From NCBI GenBank assembly GCA_027574665.1, contig CM050654.1:36537722-36601721 (forward strand): a stretch of 64,000 nucleotides of DNA, read 5' to 3'. The notes under the pieces are model-generated. The model was not told where the DNA came from. It worked only from the letters and a program-made list of their open reading frames with translations, and did not search any database. A program made the translations under genes and the position numbers. Shown one piece after another: positions 12,701 to 25,700 of the stretch; position 1 is the first letter of the stretch, and every line of letters starts with the position of its first letter. Origin of the DNA: Rhynochetos jubatus (taxonomy: Eukaryota; Chordata; Aves; Eurypygiformes; Rhynochetidae).

Positions 12701-15700
12701 TGTAAACAAATTACAGTTTTACCCACTGTCAGCTTTGCCCACTCTACCAACATGCTATTTTACACCCGACTTTGGAAATCATTTAGTTGATTGATATAGC
12801 AATAAAAGGACATTTAATAGCAACCAAGATAAAAAGCTTTGCCTAACACTCTTCGTCATGTAATAATGATCCTCACAACATTCAAGACCCTCTTAAACGA
12901 TGAAAGCTTAATACATAAAAATGCTCTCTGACAAAACTCTCTGCACTTGGAAAATAGCTTCTAGGATGAGAGGACCAATTAGAAAAAGAAAAGTTCCTAT
13001 TTCCTCTTGTGACACCTGTCATTGCAAGAGAGTTGGGAGTTGAGTGGAATAGGAAGAAAATGAATGTAAAAAAGCTTATCAACCCTTTTTGGGAATGGAG
13101 TCATTTCCTGCTGCGTGGTGTTGGTTTTATTCCTTTTCTTGGTTAAAAGGGGCTTTGGTGGTCACTTCTTGCTTTCAGAAAAGTTTGAACAGCAATCAAA
13201 ATAAGGTAGTCACTAAATATTTTCTGATCTCTTGATTTTATTGTAACTATAAATTTAGTTGCAGAACACAACTATTACTTTGCCTACATCTTTCAAAGGA
13301 ATTTCTTTCTCAGGTTAGATGACCGGTGTATGTTGTAAATTCAGTCTGAGTTTATTCTTTTAGAAATTGCATCCCTCATAGCCAGGAGGAAATTTTTTTT
13401 CCCTTGGTAGGGAAAGGAGAACCCCTTGTACCCGTATTCTTCATCTGAATGGGAGAGGAGAGGACCTTTGCTTATGTTGACTTCCACCAGAGCCAGTGAA
13501 ATAGTTCAGTGTGTTATTGCGTGCATAGCCATCACTTCCTCGGAGGAAGCCAGGCGTAAGCACAGTGTTGGTAACGGGGAATGTATTCAGGTTGGAAAGC
13601 ATGTTATGTACTTTTCTTTTTTTCTTCAGCTAAGGAAAGTGGGCATAGAAACAATGAAAGATATGGATGGCTAACGTTTTTGTTGAGACCAGGGAGGTCT
13701 TCAGCCTCAGGGAGTCAGCTGCAGCCATGGCTGTGCAGGACCTTCTCTCCCTGGGTCCTCAGTTAAAATGAGATATTTCTTACTCTCTGCTGAAGCGGAC
13801 TCCATGGCAAAGAGCAGGGAATGAGGTAGGAGTTCCTTTGTATGTCTTGTGAACACATTGTAGAGTGTGCAAAAATATTGAATGTGAAGCTTTAAGAGAT
13901 TATAGGTATGAAGGAGAAAAAATCAATTTAAGCTATTGAGTCAAGGATTTTGCTATTCTGGTGCACCTGGTTGATTTCTCTTTCTATAATATTCCTTGCA
14001 AAATTGGGACAGTAATATTTATAAACACTTGAATTTTAGTGTACTTTTTTGGGGGGGCAGAGAGAGACTGAGAAGGACACTGCCAGGGCTGGACTAAGGA
14101 TGAAATCTTTGCTGTTTAATTAGAAGCTTAATATTTGGTGTGGATGGACAGTGGGTAGATTGCAGAGGTGAAAATCACATTTGAAACACGGATTCAAGGT
14201 GATCTGATAGCTGAGTTTCTGCTGAGAAAAGTATTCGCAGTGGAAGGCATGTGCATGCTTTTTCCTCTTCCTTTTTCACCTGATTTGCCATCTTGTACTG
14301 AATTAAGTTTTCTCCCGTCTATCCCCATGAACCTTCCCAGTTTTCAGCTTTTTGTGGCTCCATGGACCATTTTAACATCATCTTCTCAGGGGTAGCTAGG
14401 GGCTTAAAAACATTTAAGGTAATTAATGGGCTAGGCCTCCATAAAGCAAGGATTTATATGCTTAATGCCTATAAAATAGTTTTTTAAATTCTGCCCTAAA
14501 TTAGGAGTCTCTTAAAGGTACAGATTCCTACCGAAACAGCTGGAAAATTCAGACGTATTCAGAAAGACAAGCTTTGACCTTGCCTATGCCCGTATCAGGG
14601 AAAGGAGTTTTTCTGGGAGGAAGGTCTGTGTGTGGCCAGGACCTGGGTGCTCCCAGTTTGCTGCTGGAGAAACCTGTTGCTCTCCCTTGATGGGAAAGGA
14701 CTTGTCCCTTTTTAGGGCCCTTCACAGCCAGTCAGTGCATGTGGGTACTCACCCCCCCCTCAGCAGCAGTGCTTTGCTCTTACAGAAATACCACGAGCAT
14801 CGGTTACAGATTTGTCTTTAGGTCCTGACACGGAGCCAGTAATAATGACTTAAGTGTGATTCCTCTTTCATATGTGTTTGCACTCTCACATAAGCCAGTT
14901 CACAGAAAATATGTACAACAAGTACTGTGAAATTGCAGACTAATAGTAGGATACAAGTTCCTGAATATCTACGTAGGACACTTAAATGTAATATTTTGCC
15001 TTTTGACAACAGTTCATTTTGGTTACTGCACTGACCACTAATACGTGGTAGTCAAGTGATTTCCATTTCATACGAACGTGTTGTATGCCCAACTGTGGGC
15101 TTGAAAAACTCTTCCCTTTGAACTTGCATTTCTGGAACTGAGTATCAAACCAGAAGGAAAACGCCTGAGGTGTTAATGTTTAGTTGGCATGGAGTTGTAC
15201 TGCTGGCATAGAGTTTTCTTTTCTTTTTTTATCCTAAAAATACGAAACAAATACATCTAAGAGTTCCAGTGACTTTCACAGGCATTGACTCAGGCTGTAT
15301 AGTGTTCCATTTTGGGATGAAATAGTATTCTGGTTTAGAACTGTCTCTGATCATTAAAAAAATAGGAGGGGAGTGGGGAAGTACCTTACCTGCCATTAAA
15401 ATATCAGCCATACAGAATTACCTGATGCATAAAGTCTGCAGCAAGTGTGTATCCTGTTCCTAGATCTATTCATATATAAATGTATTTATGTTGCCAATTT
15501 ATTAGTGCAGAAATATTTCAGTTGTTAAATAGAATTCTAATTTTCTAGAGTTCATAATTGAAAAGGGTTGTAATTAACAACACAACAGTGGTTTTCCAGA
15601 TGCCATTGTGAATGCGTGGGCTTGTTGGGCTTATTAGCTGTCGCAAATAAAGTGACAAGCAATGTTGATTTATTAGTGGAAGTCTTTGCTTAGTGCATGG

Positions 15701-16051
15701 TTGGGTTGGTTTTTTTTTCAGACAAGCAGAAGTATTTGAAATTAATAGCTATTGCCTATATTGCTAACGACAGTAATCTGCTGTTCTGTAAAACTAAGGT
15801 GTCCAGTACTGGGTGTCCAGCAGGGCTGGAGAGGTTAAGTGTCACTGCCTTGAGCCAAGTAGCCTTGTTCTAAGATGACTCTAATATTCCTTTCAAGGAA
15901 GAGAAATAAAGATCAGCAAATATATAATTTAAAAAGAAGTGGTTCCCCATCCTTCTCTACATTCTCTTACCCATCCATGCTACCTCTCAAGGAACCACTG
16001 GGCTGAAGAGTTCAAACTCGTATTCCACGAGAATACTGAGCACTGATGAAC

Positions 16052-16078
16052 GGGTCGAACAGTGGGGGTGGGGGTGGG
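16052..16078 (+). other. Possible G-quadruplex motif
   Basis: Four G-runs on the + strand: GGG at 16052-16054, GGGGG at 16064-16068 and 16070-16074, and GGG at 16076-16078, with loops of 9, 1 and 1 nt. This meets a relaxed G4 pattern. Confidence 0.4.
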
Positions 16079-16844
16079 AAAACCCTCGGCAATTTGTGAA
16101 TTAGCACTGGAAATGGGAAATTGTTGCCATTTCAGTTCTTGTCACTGGAAAACAGGATTAGAGGAGGAAGGATTTCTCTAAGCCTCGGGAGAAAAGCTAT
16201 CGCAGTGGAATATTGACACCAGAAATGCGTATATTCTGTGCTATTAAGTGTACTTAGGAAAATAGTTCACTCCCGGCCACGGTTTGCTGTTACGATATTT
16301 CTCTCATGTAGTTCATAGGAGCAATCAGAGGAAGCCAATTTGTGTTGAAGTCAGCCTTTTCCCACCCTGCCTGTCTGGTGGTTCTCCTCCTCGGCTCCCA
16401 CTTGGCAGCTGACAGCAGTGAAGCTGTCCTGGCTCTGAGCGCCTGCTGCCTGTGCCTGCTCTCTGGAACCGCTGGCGTAAAGTCTTCCTGGTGTAAATAC
16501 TATCCCAGTAGCAGATGGAGCTTTCTGCGCTTGGTGTAGGTGTGTGGAGAAAGAGACTGTTCACTCCGGATGATGCTGACCGCTGTTCTCCTGATCTGCT
16601 TTTTCTTCCTTTGCATACAGACAAAGATACCGGCATCAGAACTAGGTTTTTTAAAGTTGGTTTCTCTCCAGGTTTTGTCTGTCGTATCAGATACTGGGTC
16701 TCATTCAGCGGAGCTACAGAAGGCTGAAACAGATGAGAAAATGGTGTGAGGAATAGTGGAACTTTGTCTTGTTTGGGAACAGCTGTGTAAACAGCCATCC
16801 AAAGTAGATTGACTCCCTAAAGATCTATTTCTCACAATTCAATG

Positions 16845-16861
16845 TTTTTTTTTTTTTTTTT
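16845..16861 (+). repeat. 17-base poly-T run
   Basis: Simple T tract. No retroposed cDNA ending in it was recognised on the minus strand. Confidence 0.9.
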
Positions 16862-17690
16862 AGAACACTATAATATTATCTTGGTTAAATGCAAGATGTT
16901 AAATCAAAAGGCACTTTTAAGGGAGAGCACATGGGACTAAAACAGTGGCAGTGATGAGATGTTCTCGCAGCGATTACTCAGGGGAAACTCTGGGGAAACT
17001 GAAAAGGGAAATAAATCACGTCGTGGCCCCCTTCAGCTTGCTATGTATTACTTTCCTTAAGCAGGTCTTGGGGTAAAGAGCATACTGAAACCTGAAAGGC
17101 TCTTGTCCAGGTAGAGAAAGAACAGGAACACCTTTAGGATGACAACAGAGAGAGAATGACAGAATGGGAAAGAGAATAATTTGTTTTACCAGCTCCGAGG
17201 TGGAGGTATTCTAAAAATGTGTAACAGAACAGGGTAAGATGTACGTACGTGGAATCCATTCATAGCGACTTCTTATTGTTTTTACCCTCCAATCTTCACG
17301 TTAATACCTTTGGGTGAGAGAACAAATAATCGTTTGTGTTGTGGGGAAATGGTTTTTGGACTCATTTTAATAGGAAGCATCACAGCGCTGTGAAAGGGAA
17401 AGAATTAGAGGTGTTGTGTTACCAGGGTTGGGAAGCAGAGGCAACAGCCCACAGAGCTGTTTGAGAATGGGTGATTGCATCCAGGAGGAGATAAAGGCTG
17501 CATAATCCCTTCCCAAAGGGGTGGATACTAGAGGAGCTGAAGGAGCCTGAAGATCAGCTCATCCTGCGACTTCTAACACCTCCTGATTGTTTTAACTCAG
17601 GGATTCACTAAAATGTGTTGAAAGATTCGTGCAGTTCGTTCTAATTGTGCATTTTGGAATAATTGCAGTAGACTAGTAGGCTCCTGTTTG

Positions 17691-17890
17691 GTTATAAGCT
17701 CTCATAATTTTCACCAATAAAAATTACTTCATATTGTTCCCTTGGGATTTTAATTGCATTAAGAAATGATTGGCCCTAATAAACTTCTACAGACTGTGAT
17801 AATTATAATCAAATAAGATATCCATATAAAAGCATGAAATTATGCTGAAGCAAATGCTTTCTTGATCATTAATTAGTGAACTATCAAAGG
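17691..17890. promoter_or_regulatory. Homeodomain-motif-rich stretch, candidate conserved non-coding element
   Basis: Contains TAATTGCATTA (17751-17761, a TAAT-NNN-ATTA paired homeodomain dimer site), ATGATTGG (17767-17774, a CCAAT-type or PBX/MEIS-like motif), a TAATTATAATC run (from 17780) and CATTAATTAG (from 17867), without repeats or low-complexity runs. This texture is typical of vertebrate developmental enhancers. Only motifs are seen; conservation is untested. Confidence 0.25.
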
Positions 17891-20800
17891 CGTTGCAGAT
17901 GGCAGACATTTGTGCTGTTTAGAATGAAGCCTGACCGTTGCAGAGTTGACTGTGCAGTAAGTTTATTTTTCAGAATGTGTGTTTATATACATATCCTACC
18001 TGCTACATAGACCTTCTTACTGCTTTTCCTGTGTGGAAATGTCATCGGCAAGGATATCTGTTTGTTTTAATAGGACTGTAACACTGTGCAGGACTTCACA
18101 AAACAGATAAATGGGTATGGCTGCAGCTCGTGGACGGTAAAATACAGGACAGCCGTGCACGCACTGTTGCGGGTTAAGGGCAGTGGGAGAAGTTTGGTGT
18201 CTGTAGACACTGCTGAGTTTTTGGGGTTTTGTGAAGAGGAGGGGTTGATGTTTGGTGGCAGATTGTGCCATGTTTGAGTGGCAATATGACAAAATGAATC
18301 AGTGAGGAGAGAAAGAAAAATTCAGTGTACACTGTTTGGCAGGCAGTAGTGAAATCAAAACGACTCTCCCACTCAGCGTTGGGCCACTGTGTTGGACACC
18401 CGGGGTTGCCTCTTCACAGGACAAGGTGGAAGAATTGTTGCTTTGCAGCTGTGGGCAACTTGGTACCAACCCAAGTTCTTCCAACCTTGGGTTTTTGCAA
18501 TGAAATGCAAGTTGAAGGGCACAATATGCTTGCTATTTCTGGAATCCTTGGAGAAATAACGGACCTACAAAAAGCAAATCCAGTGTGTTAATAAGGAGAG
18601 GTGGGCACATCCGTCAAGCTCTTGTGAGATGCTGCCATCCAAACAGTTGCAAGCATAGCTCTATTTACAAAGAATGCCACTAGAACTAAAGATCAGGAGC
18701 ATCATTACCACCACATTATCTCGATCTAATGATAGATGACTGTCTTGTGTGTGATATCAAGATAGAATGTGACATTTTTGTCGTACAGTGAGTTCCCCTC
18801 TAGTTAAACGGGCAACACAGCTGGCTTTGAGTTGCAGGAAGACTTTGATTTCTAAATCCTATAAAGTGGATTTAGGTCCCAGTTTCCCTTTTATTGATTA
18901 AAAAGTTAAATTTAATTGCTTACGCCGTCTCTCTTTCTATGTTACGTGTTTTATCAGTGAAATACAGCCCTGCATCTTTGACTTCAAACACTTACATTTA
19001 CATAATCAGCACATTTACCATTCTCCCTCACAGTTTATGTATTGGTTGAGCTCGCCGCCTGCCATGTGATCTGACCACAAGGGCTAACCACTCCTTACTG
19101 ATAAGTTACATTATTATTGTAATATGGATTAGGCATCAGTTGGAAGCGAGTCCGAGTCGATACTGGCTTCTTTCCGGTGACATCTTAAAAGAAATTATTT
19201 AACAGTCTGATACCCCTTTGGAAATTCAAAGACATTGCTGAAAGTGTTTCTTGGCGAACTGAGGTTCATCAATGAAACTTAGCAATTCGCTGGACATCCA
19301 AAAGAAAGGGCAGAGATAAATGAGGAACAGAGTAGGAATGTGGAGTCAGTTTGCTCACCTTGAATTGATGCTGGTGTAACAGAGACCAGAATTTGGCCCT
19401 TTGTCTCCTCCTTTGGAAGATGATGCCACGGGTGTTCCTGGCAAGAGGTTGCAGGTTCTCCTGCCTGGCCAACCAATTCATTTGTCCAGGGCTTGAATTC
19501 CCTAAAGAGAGGAAATATGAAGGTTTTACAGGAAATAGCAGCTGTTCTCCTTCCTGCCTGGGGCAAAGGGATCGTGATCAGTAACCCCCCTTATCTTTTA
19601 TCAGTGTGATTGGCACCCAGTGACTAGTTCTAACAGTCCAGCCATTGAATGCTGTAATCGTTGCGGGTCAGATGACATATGCTGTGCGCCGTTTATGTAT
19701 ATCCTTGATGCTGAGTTAATATTGTTAACGTAGCTTGTGTAAGCAGTTTCATTATAATTGCATCATTTCAAAGTTTAAGGTGGCCATAAAAAGGTATTTC
19801 TGAGCCTCACTGGAGTTTTGATGGGGGAAAATCTGTTTGCCCAGAAGTTATGAATGTAAAAAAGCCTACAGGCTTGTTACGGACGGGTTTATTCGCACAG
19901 GAAAGTTGAGAAGGGCTTTAGTGCAGCCTTAATCTAAGAGGAAGAGTTTATAAAATGCTCTGATTAGTTGGTATTAAAATTCAAAGCACCTGTTACATAA
20001 GTATCTCTGTCATGCATAGCATTGTTCAGTTATTACATGTGAAATTAAATTAATTATTTGAAAAGATTAAGGTCTGTTGCAGCAACCAAGATTCTGAATG
20101 TTGCAGTCGGAGCGCCATAGCGAACTTGTTTTTCTAAGGCATTGCGTCATCTAATAACTGGTAAGAATCTTTCTGAGAGGGCCGACACAAAACATCTTTA
20201 TTTCTACTTGCACGAATATCTGAAGCTGATTTATTCCTGAGACTAAGCTATTTGAATATGTTGCATTGCGGCGGGCACTTGTGTTTTTGCTAGCGTTCTG
20301 GCAGAGTGCTCCGCTCGACGGTGGGAAGCTTCTGCTTTCTTAGTCTGGTGGAAAGTGATTACGTGTGGAAATGAAGGCAGCTATCGCGTGGGTATGGCGT
20401 GTGATCACACACCTGTCATTAGCAGGGGAAAGTTCTTTGGGCAGCAGCTATTGTAACCAGACAAATTTAGATGAATGGAAGTGTTGGCTGAGTAACCATT
20501 AATAACATGTATTTGCATGTGTAAAAATTAATATAGGAAAGTATGTAGTTGCTTAGTTTGCCTGTCAGGATTGTTTTATTGGTTTAAGTTAGGATGCTTG
20601 GGGTAATGGGAAGATGGTATGGTGAAATGGTTTGGGAGGGGTGATGGGACAGTAAACCTAACTGGTCTAATTGATGGAGCTGTGTGAGACCTTTAAATAC
20701 AAGAATCTGTGACAAACCTGCCATCGTTACCTTAGAGACTGAGCTCAGAGGTCCAGGAGATCTAGTCCTCTCCTTTATTCTTAATGGAGCAAAGGAGCAG

Positions 20801-22692
20801 CAGTTAAAATATAGCATACCAGTTTGAGCATAAGGAAGAATTTGATGTGAATTTTATAAAAACACATCTTGAGAATAGTAAATATTCTCTAAAGAAAACT
20901 AAATTTTTTTTGGGGTGTTTTTAAAACATCTGAAAATTATACATGTTATTAGCCATATACATGCATTCTGGTTTTACTTTTTGGAACTCACTTTCTATAT
21001 CTGCAGTAATATCAAGATTTGATGTAAACTAAAAATCTTTATTCATCATCTGAGAAAGAACTCGAGTCATTTAACGTCAGTTCTCAGTGATGAGCAATAT
21101 CTTGAATTTCTAAACTTCAAATAGGCCAGACTGTAAATATTTTAAACAATTAATTAATATGGATTATATTTTCATAGCTCCCTTTTCTTCATTGATTTTT
21201 GCCATTCAACCAGTCATTTCTATTTGAATATATAATACATGGCTTACTGTTAAAAGGATCTCAAATCAAATTGGCTTTATTTACTTCAGAATATTCTGAA
21301 TAATGTTTATTATGGGAATCATAACAAAGGAATAGACATTTCTAATAGAAGACTATTTCCAAGTGGCTTGATTGAGGTAAAGAATTCCCAATGGAATGAA
21401 GACTCAACTAAGAGCGGTTATTTCAGTATCCTTAGTGGAAGAACCGATTTTTCTGATGGCACAGAGATACCAGTCTGATTTACCTGCAGCTGAGTGTTGA
21501 CCATCAGTTGAGGGTGTAGACAGATTTACTAATGCTGCATTTCAGGGATGGATATGCCAATTTTGCTGTGAACTTTGTAATTTTTTTCAACCTGCCTGTG
21601 GAGCAGACTTGAGAGCTGGATTTCTTTCTAGAAGAGGCCAGGTAGCCCGCTCCATTTCACAGGAAACTCTTTCTGTAGCAGTTTATTGTTTCCTTACAGT
21701 CTTATTGAATCTCCACGTACTGGTTAATGAAGCAGCTGGGATGTGCCGATGAGCTGGTTCATATGGTAACAGCTTACTCGTACAAAAGCAGCAAAACTAA
21801 AAGCCCTTTGAAATCTGTAGTTCAGGAGCATTAGCTAAGTGCTTTTATTTCCCTGTCCCTCAAGATCAGTCCTTGTTCTGCCTGTCTGGATTACTCTCAG
21901 GGGGTTTGGAGTAATTAGATGAGCAGATTTCATTGTTTTGTCAGTTGCCTGTCATCATGTCATCTTCTAAAGTATCCACAGCCTCTGTCATGACCTCCAG
22001 GACACTGGAAGTGTCCCTTCAGAGAAGGATTAGGCGCTGGCTCCAGCATTTCAGAACCCATAATAAGGCAGTCATGACATTTTACATATGCTTCTGCTGC
22101 ATTGGGTACAGAGTGAGTGAGAAGAGAGTCTGGTTCAAAATGTGAGCGAAAGGGGATGATTCAGATATAAATACCTCATAGCATGTATATATATGTGTGT
22201 ATAGATATATTTCACAGCAAGTTATGCATGTTCACACATAGATTCTTTTACTAAATAATGTATGATTTGTCTTAATCAGATACACCTTAAAATATAAAGT
22301 AAAAAGGGGGTATTTGCCTTGGCTTATCTTTTCCCCCGTGCAGGCGTCCCTGAGCAGGCAGGTGTTGAAAGGTTATTTTGATAGCGTCTCCTTCCAGTAA
22401 CGCCCTGTCAGGACTCGGGACTCATCCGCTCCTTTGATTAAACACTTACGGCAGCAGCATCCTCTGTCAATATTTAGTAAGTTGTGGGATTTCAGGTGCT
22501 ATCTTGATGAACCTAAATGTGACCTAAATTGAACTGAAAGCAGCTTGAGGCAGGAATGGCTTTTTATCTTCTTGAATCGTGTTTGAAGTTGTGATTGTTC
22601 TTTGAAGCATATTTAAGTCAATAACCAGTGCATTTTCTTGACAATACTGGTAGAGATAATGTGGGATTTCCATTATTCTGGCCTGGTTTTTG

Positions 22693-22744
22693 ATCATTTC
22701 TCAGTTACGGTGAGGATGATGAATGAGTATCACTGAGAAATGAT
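22693..22744. repeat. Inverted repeat, 13-bp arms, 26-nt loop
   Basis: ATCATTTCTCAGT (22693-22705) is the exact reverse complement of ACTGAGAAATGAT (22732-22744). No pairing extends clearly beyond the arms. Function unknown. Confidence 0.8.
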
Positions 22745-25700
22745 ATTGTAAAACATTAGTTTTGCCATATTGGTGACACAGTGGAACAATGATGGTGACC
22801 AGTGCTGATGTTTAATTTAAAACTGTCTGAAAATTATGTACTTGACCCCTTTATATCAAGGTCAACTTGAGGCATGCTTAGTTTATGCAGTTTTCACAGG
22901 CAGTCCTGATGCTAGTGTGTCTTAGGTTTACCTTGCAGGCTAGATGATCATTTTATATATTCACTAGAACCAGTCAGGGCTACAATAGAGAGCTCTTTCC
23001 AGTTGAATTTTCATGCAAATATCTTGATTTGTAGTGTAAAACATTAGAACAGCTAGGTACTCTTGTGTAAATTAGTAGCACTGTTTATAAATATCTGCAA
23101 TTGAAAGCAGCAGAAGTACCAGATGTGTAATTACATTAGCACAGATATTCTACAGAAAGCTGCTTCTGTGAAACAGGAACAGCCTTAATGTGAAAATCTT
23201 TGCTTTTGAGAGCAGGCACGCTATGCACATCATTAACCTGTTAATTAAATCTAGTAAGGGCTGCATTTTTTGAGGCCTTGTTAAACAATTACTTATGTAT
23301 AAGAACGGTTGTTTTTAAAAAACTTCCGTAGGCAAGTGTGGGCTAACATTGTAAAAGCAGATGCCGAAGTTCGGATGTAAGATATGTGTACAGCATATGT
23401 GCATCTGTAACTGATATTTTTTTCATGTTACTGTTCTTTTACTTCAAAAAAATCATGGTGTGGTATCTTTCATGGCGACAGTGGCCAGATTGCCGAGTTC
23501 TAAATTCTTCATCTCTGCTCAGCCAACAGCCCCAGCAGAATACCTGTCTGCTCCCTGCACCCTGCACATCTCTGAGTGGTTTTCAAAAGAAACAGGGGTC
23601 TGTGTTAGCAAAGTCATCCACAGGATATATATTCTCAACACATCTCAAAGGATGTGGTTTTATCTCTTGTCTGAAGCTTGTGAAAGTGTATGTAAAGGTG
23701 CACGCTCGTTAGGATTTCAGCGATAGCTGAAGACTGTTAAAAAATACGTAACCACTGTGAATTCAGAGTAGCGTGAGCACATCTGCCAGAGAGGTAGTGA
23801 AGGTCTACCAGTACTGTAAGGCGGACCTCTGAGTAACTTTAGGGCGTGATTTGATGTTTGAACACTTCCATCTTTAAATTATTGGAACTGATGTTCTGTT
23901 TTCAGTTTTCTTTATTTCAGCAGTGTAGATACTGAAAAGAAAAAAACGCCAAACCCTGCCCCTTCCCCTAAATGTGCTTGTTCCCACCCTGGGAGTGTGG
24001 GTTAGCACTCTGCCTGCTGGAGGACTTGGAACGCTTGGCCTTGTGTTAATGGACTGACACAGATTTATGGCCAAGACTATGGTACTTTCTTCTCTGTTTA
24101 TCCTTAGAGCATTGCTGACTTTTGCTGCAAGGAATCTAACTCGGCTGGAGAAGGAAAAAAACTAAATTAAAAAATAAAACAAGTAGAAAATTGCTCTTTA
24201 TGTTGTAATGCTTTGTTGCCCTGGTTCTAGGTGGTGTTACTGTCATTTGGGAGGTAGGTTTGCAGAGAAGCACTGGAGCAGAGGGGCTGTTTCTCTGGAT
24301 GGGCTGCAGTTGAGTGCTGTGTCCTGCTCTCCAGCAACTAAAATATGTTTGATGTGCGAGTTATAAAACCCCAGCAAACACAACAGTTGAAAAGCCTCAT
24401 GGGATAACACAACCTCTTCATAAGATCCCTGGATCTGAGTCTGGCCTGACGCACAGATCTTTGTCTCACAGTGTTTGGCTTTCCCTCACCTGCATGCGTA
24501 GTCATTTGGAACGATGCCTGGCAAAATCTGCCTCCAGATGGGATGGAGATTTTTCTTTCTTCACATACTTATCTAGATAGGCTATGCTTGCTTATGTCTT
24601 ATAATTCTTGTCACAAGGTTCCCAAGGTTTTTCTAATCTTAACACCTACATGTCTGAACGAGGTAAAGTGATGGTGTTCTCTGAGTGCAAACTCAAGTAT
24701 TTTAGTTACTCTGTGCTTCTGGACCTTGCAATCAAGAAGCTGAATTTATGGTGTAATGGGAGATTATTTCGATTTGGAAACTAATGTTGTTGTCGTTTCC
24801 TTCCTTTTACATTAACTCCCCACCCCCCCGCCAATTGAATTTTTGTGAATTGGACTCAGTTATTCAGTTTTTTAGGGCTTGGTGGGTTTCTTTTTTGTTC
24901 AGGGTTTTGGTTTTTTTAGTATTTGCTGTCATTCTTCCCTGAAGTGAAAACCACTTGCATCTTGAAGCCCTTCATCCTGATTTACACTGTCTGGAAACTT
25001 AAACTCTTTGGTCCTCTCAGATTGATTAGACGCTGCTCAACGCGCGGCCGTTCCTCCTGTCAGCAGCCTGTGCTCACAGCATCTGCGAGACGAGCAGATT
25101 GATTTACTGCTGCAGAACACTTATCATTCCAAACTTTGGCATAACTGCTCATATGGTTTATTCCCACACAGCTATTTCCAAGTATTGCAGACAATTGTGC
25201 TTTTCCAAAATACTTTTCCTCCAGAGTTTGGAGTGTTTAAGGAGAGTGTCTAGAGTAAACGGAAATTTAATTATAAATAATTAAAAGTGGATAATTATAG
25301 ACTGTAAATAAAAAAAAAAGAGAAAATGCCCAGTAAAAGCTGTTTGTATAGTTCTACAGTAACCTCTGTCCCATTTTTATAGAATTGATTGTGCACATAT
25401 TTAATAATAGTACTTTGCACATGAATTAATTATGCTATCTGTTGCCAGGGAATTGTTACCATCAGTGTTCTCCGTCTATGCAGAAATACTAATTAGTAGC
25501 AGTTTGGGCACCATGGGAAATGCTGCCCATTGTATAGCTCTTCTATAATGCTTATTAAGAATAATGACTGTCTGGCCCATACGGTTGAGGAGGTATTTCT
25601 GTATAAGTACGTGGTGTCTATATTTTACCATCTACCTTTCCTGTTCCAAGAACTTCGGGCAGCCCCATTTCTGCTCTGGAGCACAGTGAGTACCCACAGC

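Noticed and set aside
16325..16798. 157-residue minus-strand open frame overlapping several + strand frames
   Set aside because: No family resemblance; the region is locally GC-richer, which lengthens chance open frames on both strands.
18468..18493. 8-bp stem AACCCAAG / CTTGGGTT with 10-nt loop
   Set aside because: Too short to support an RNA gene or terminator.
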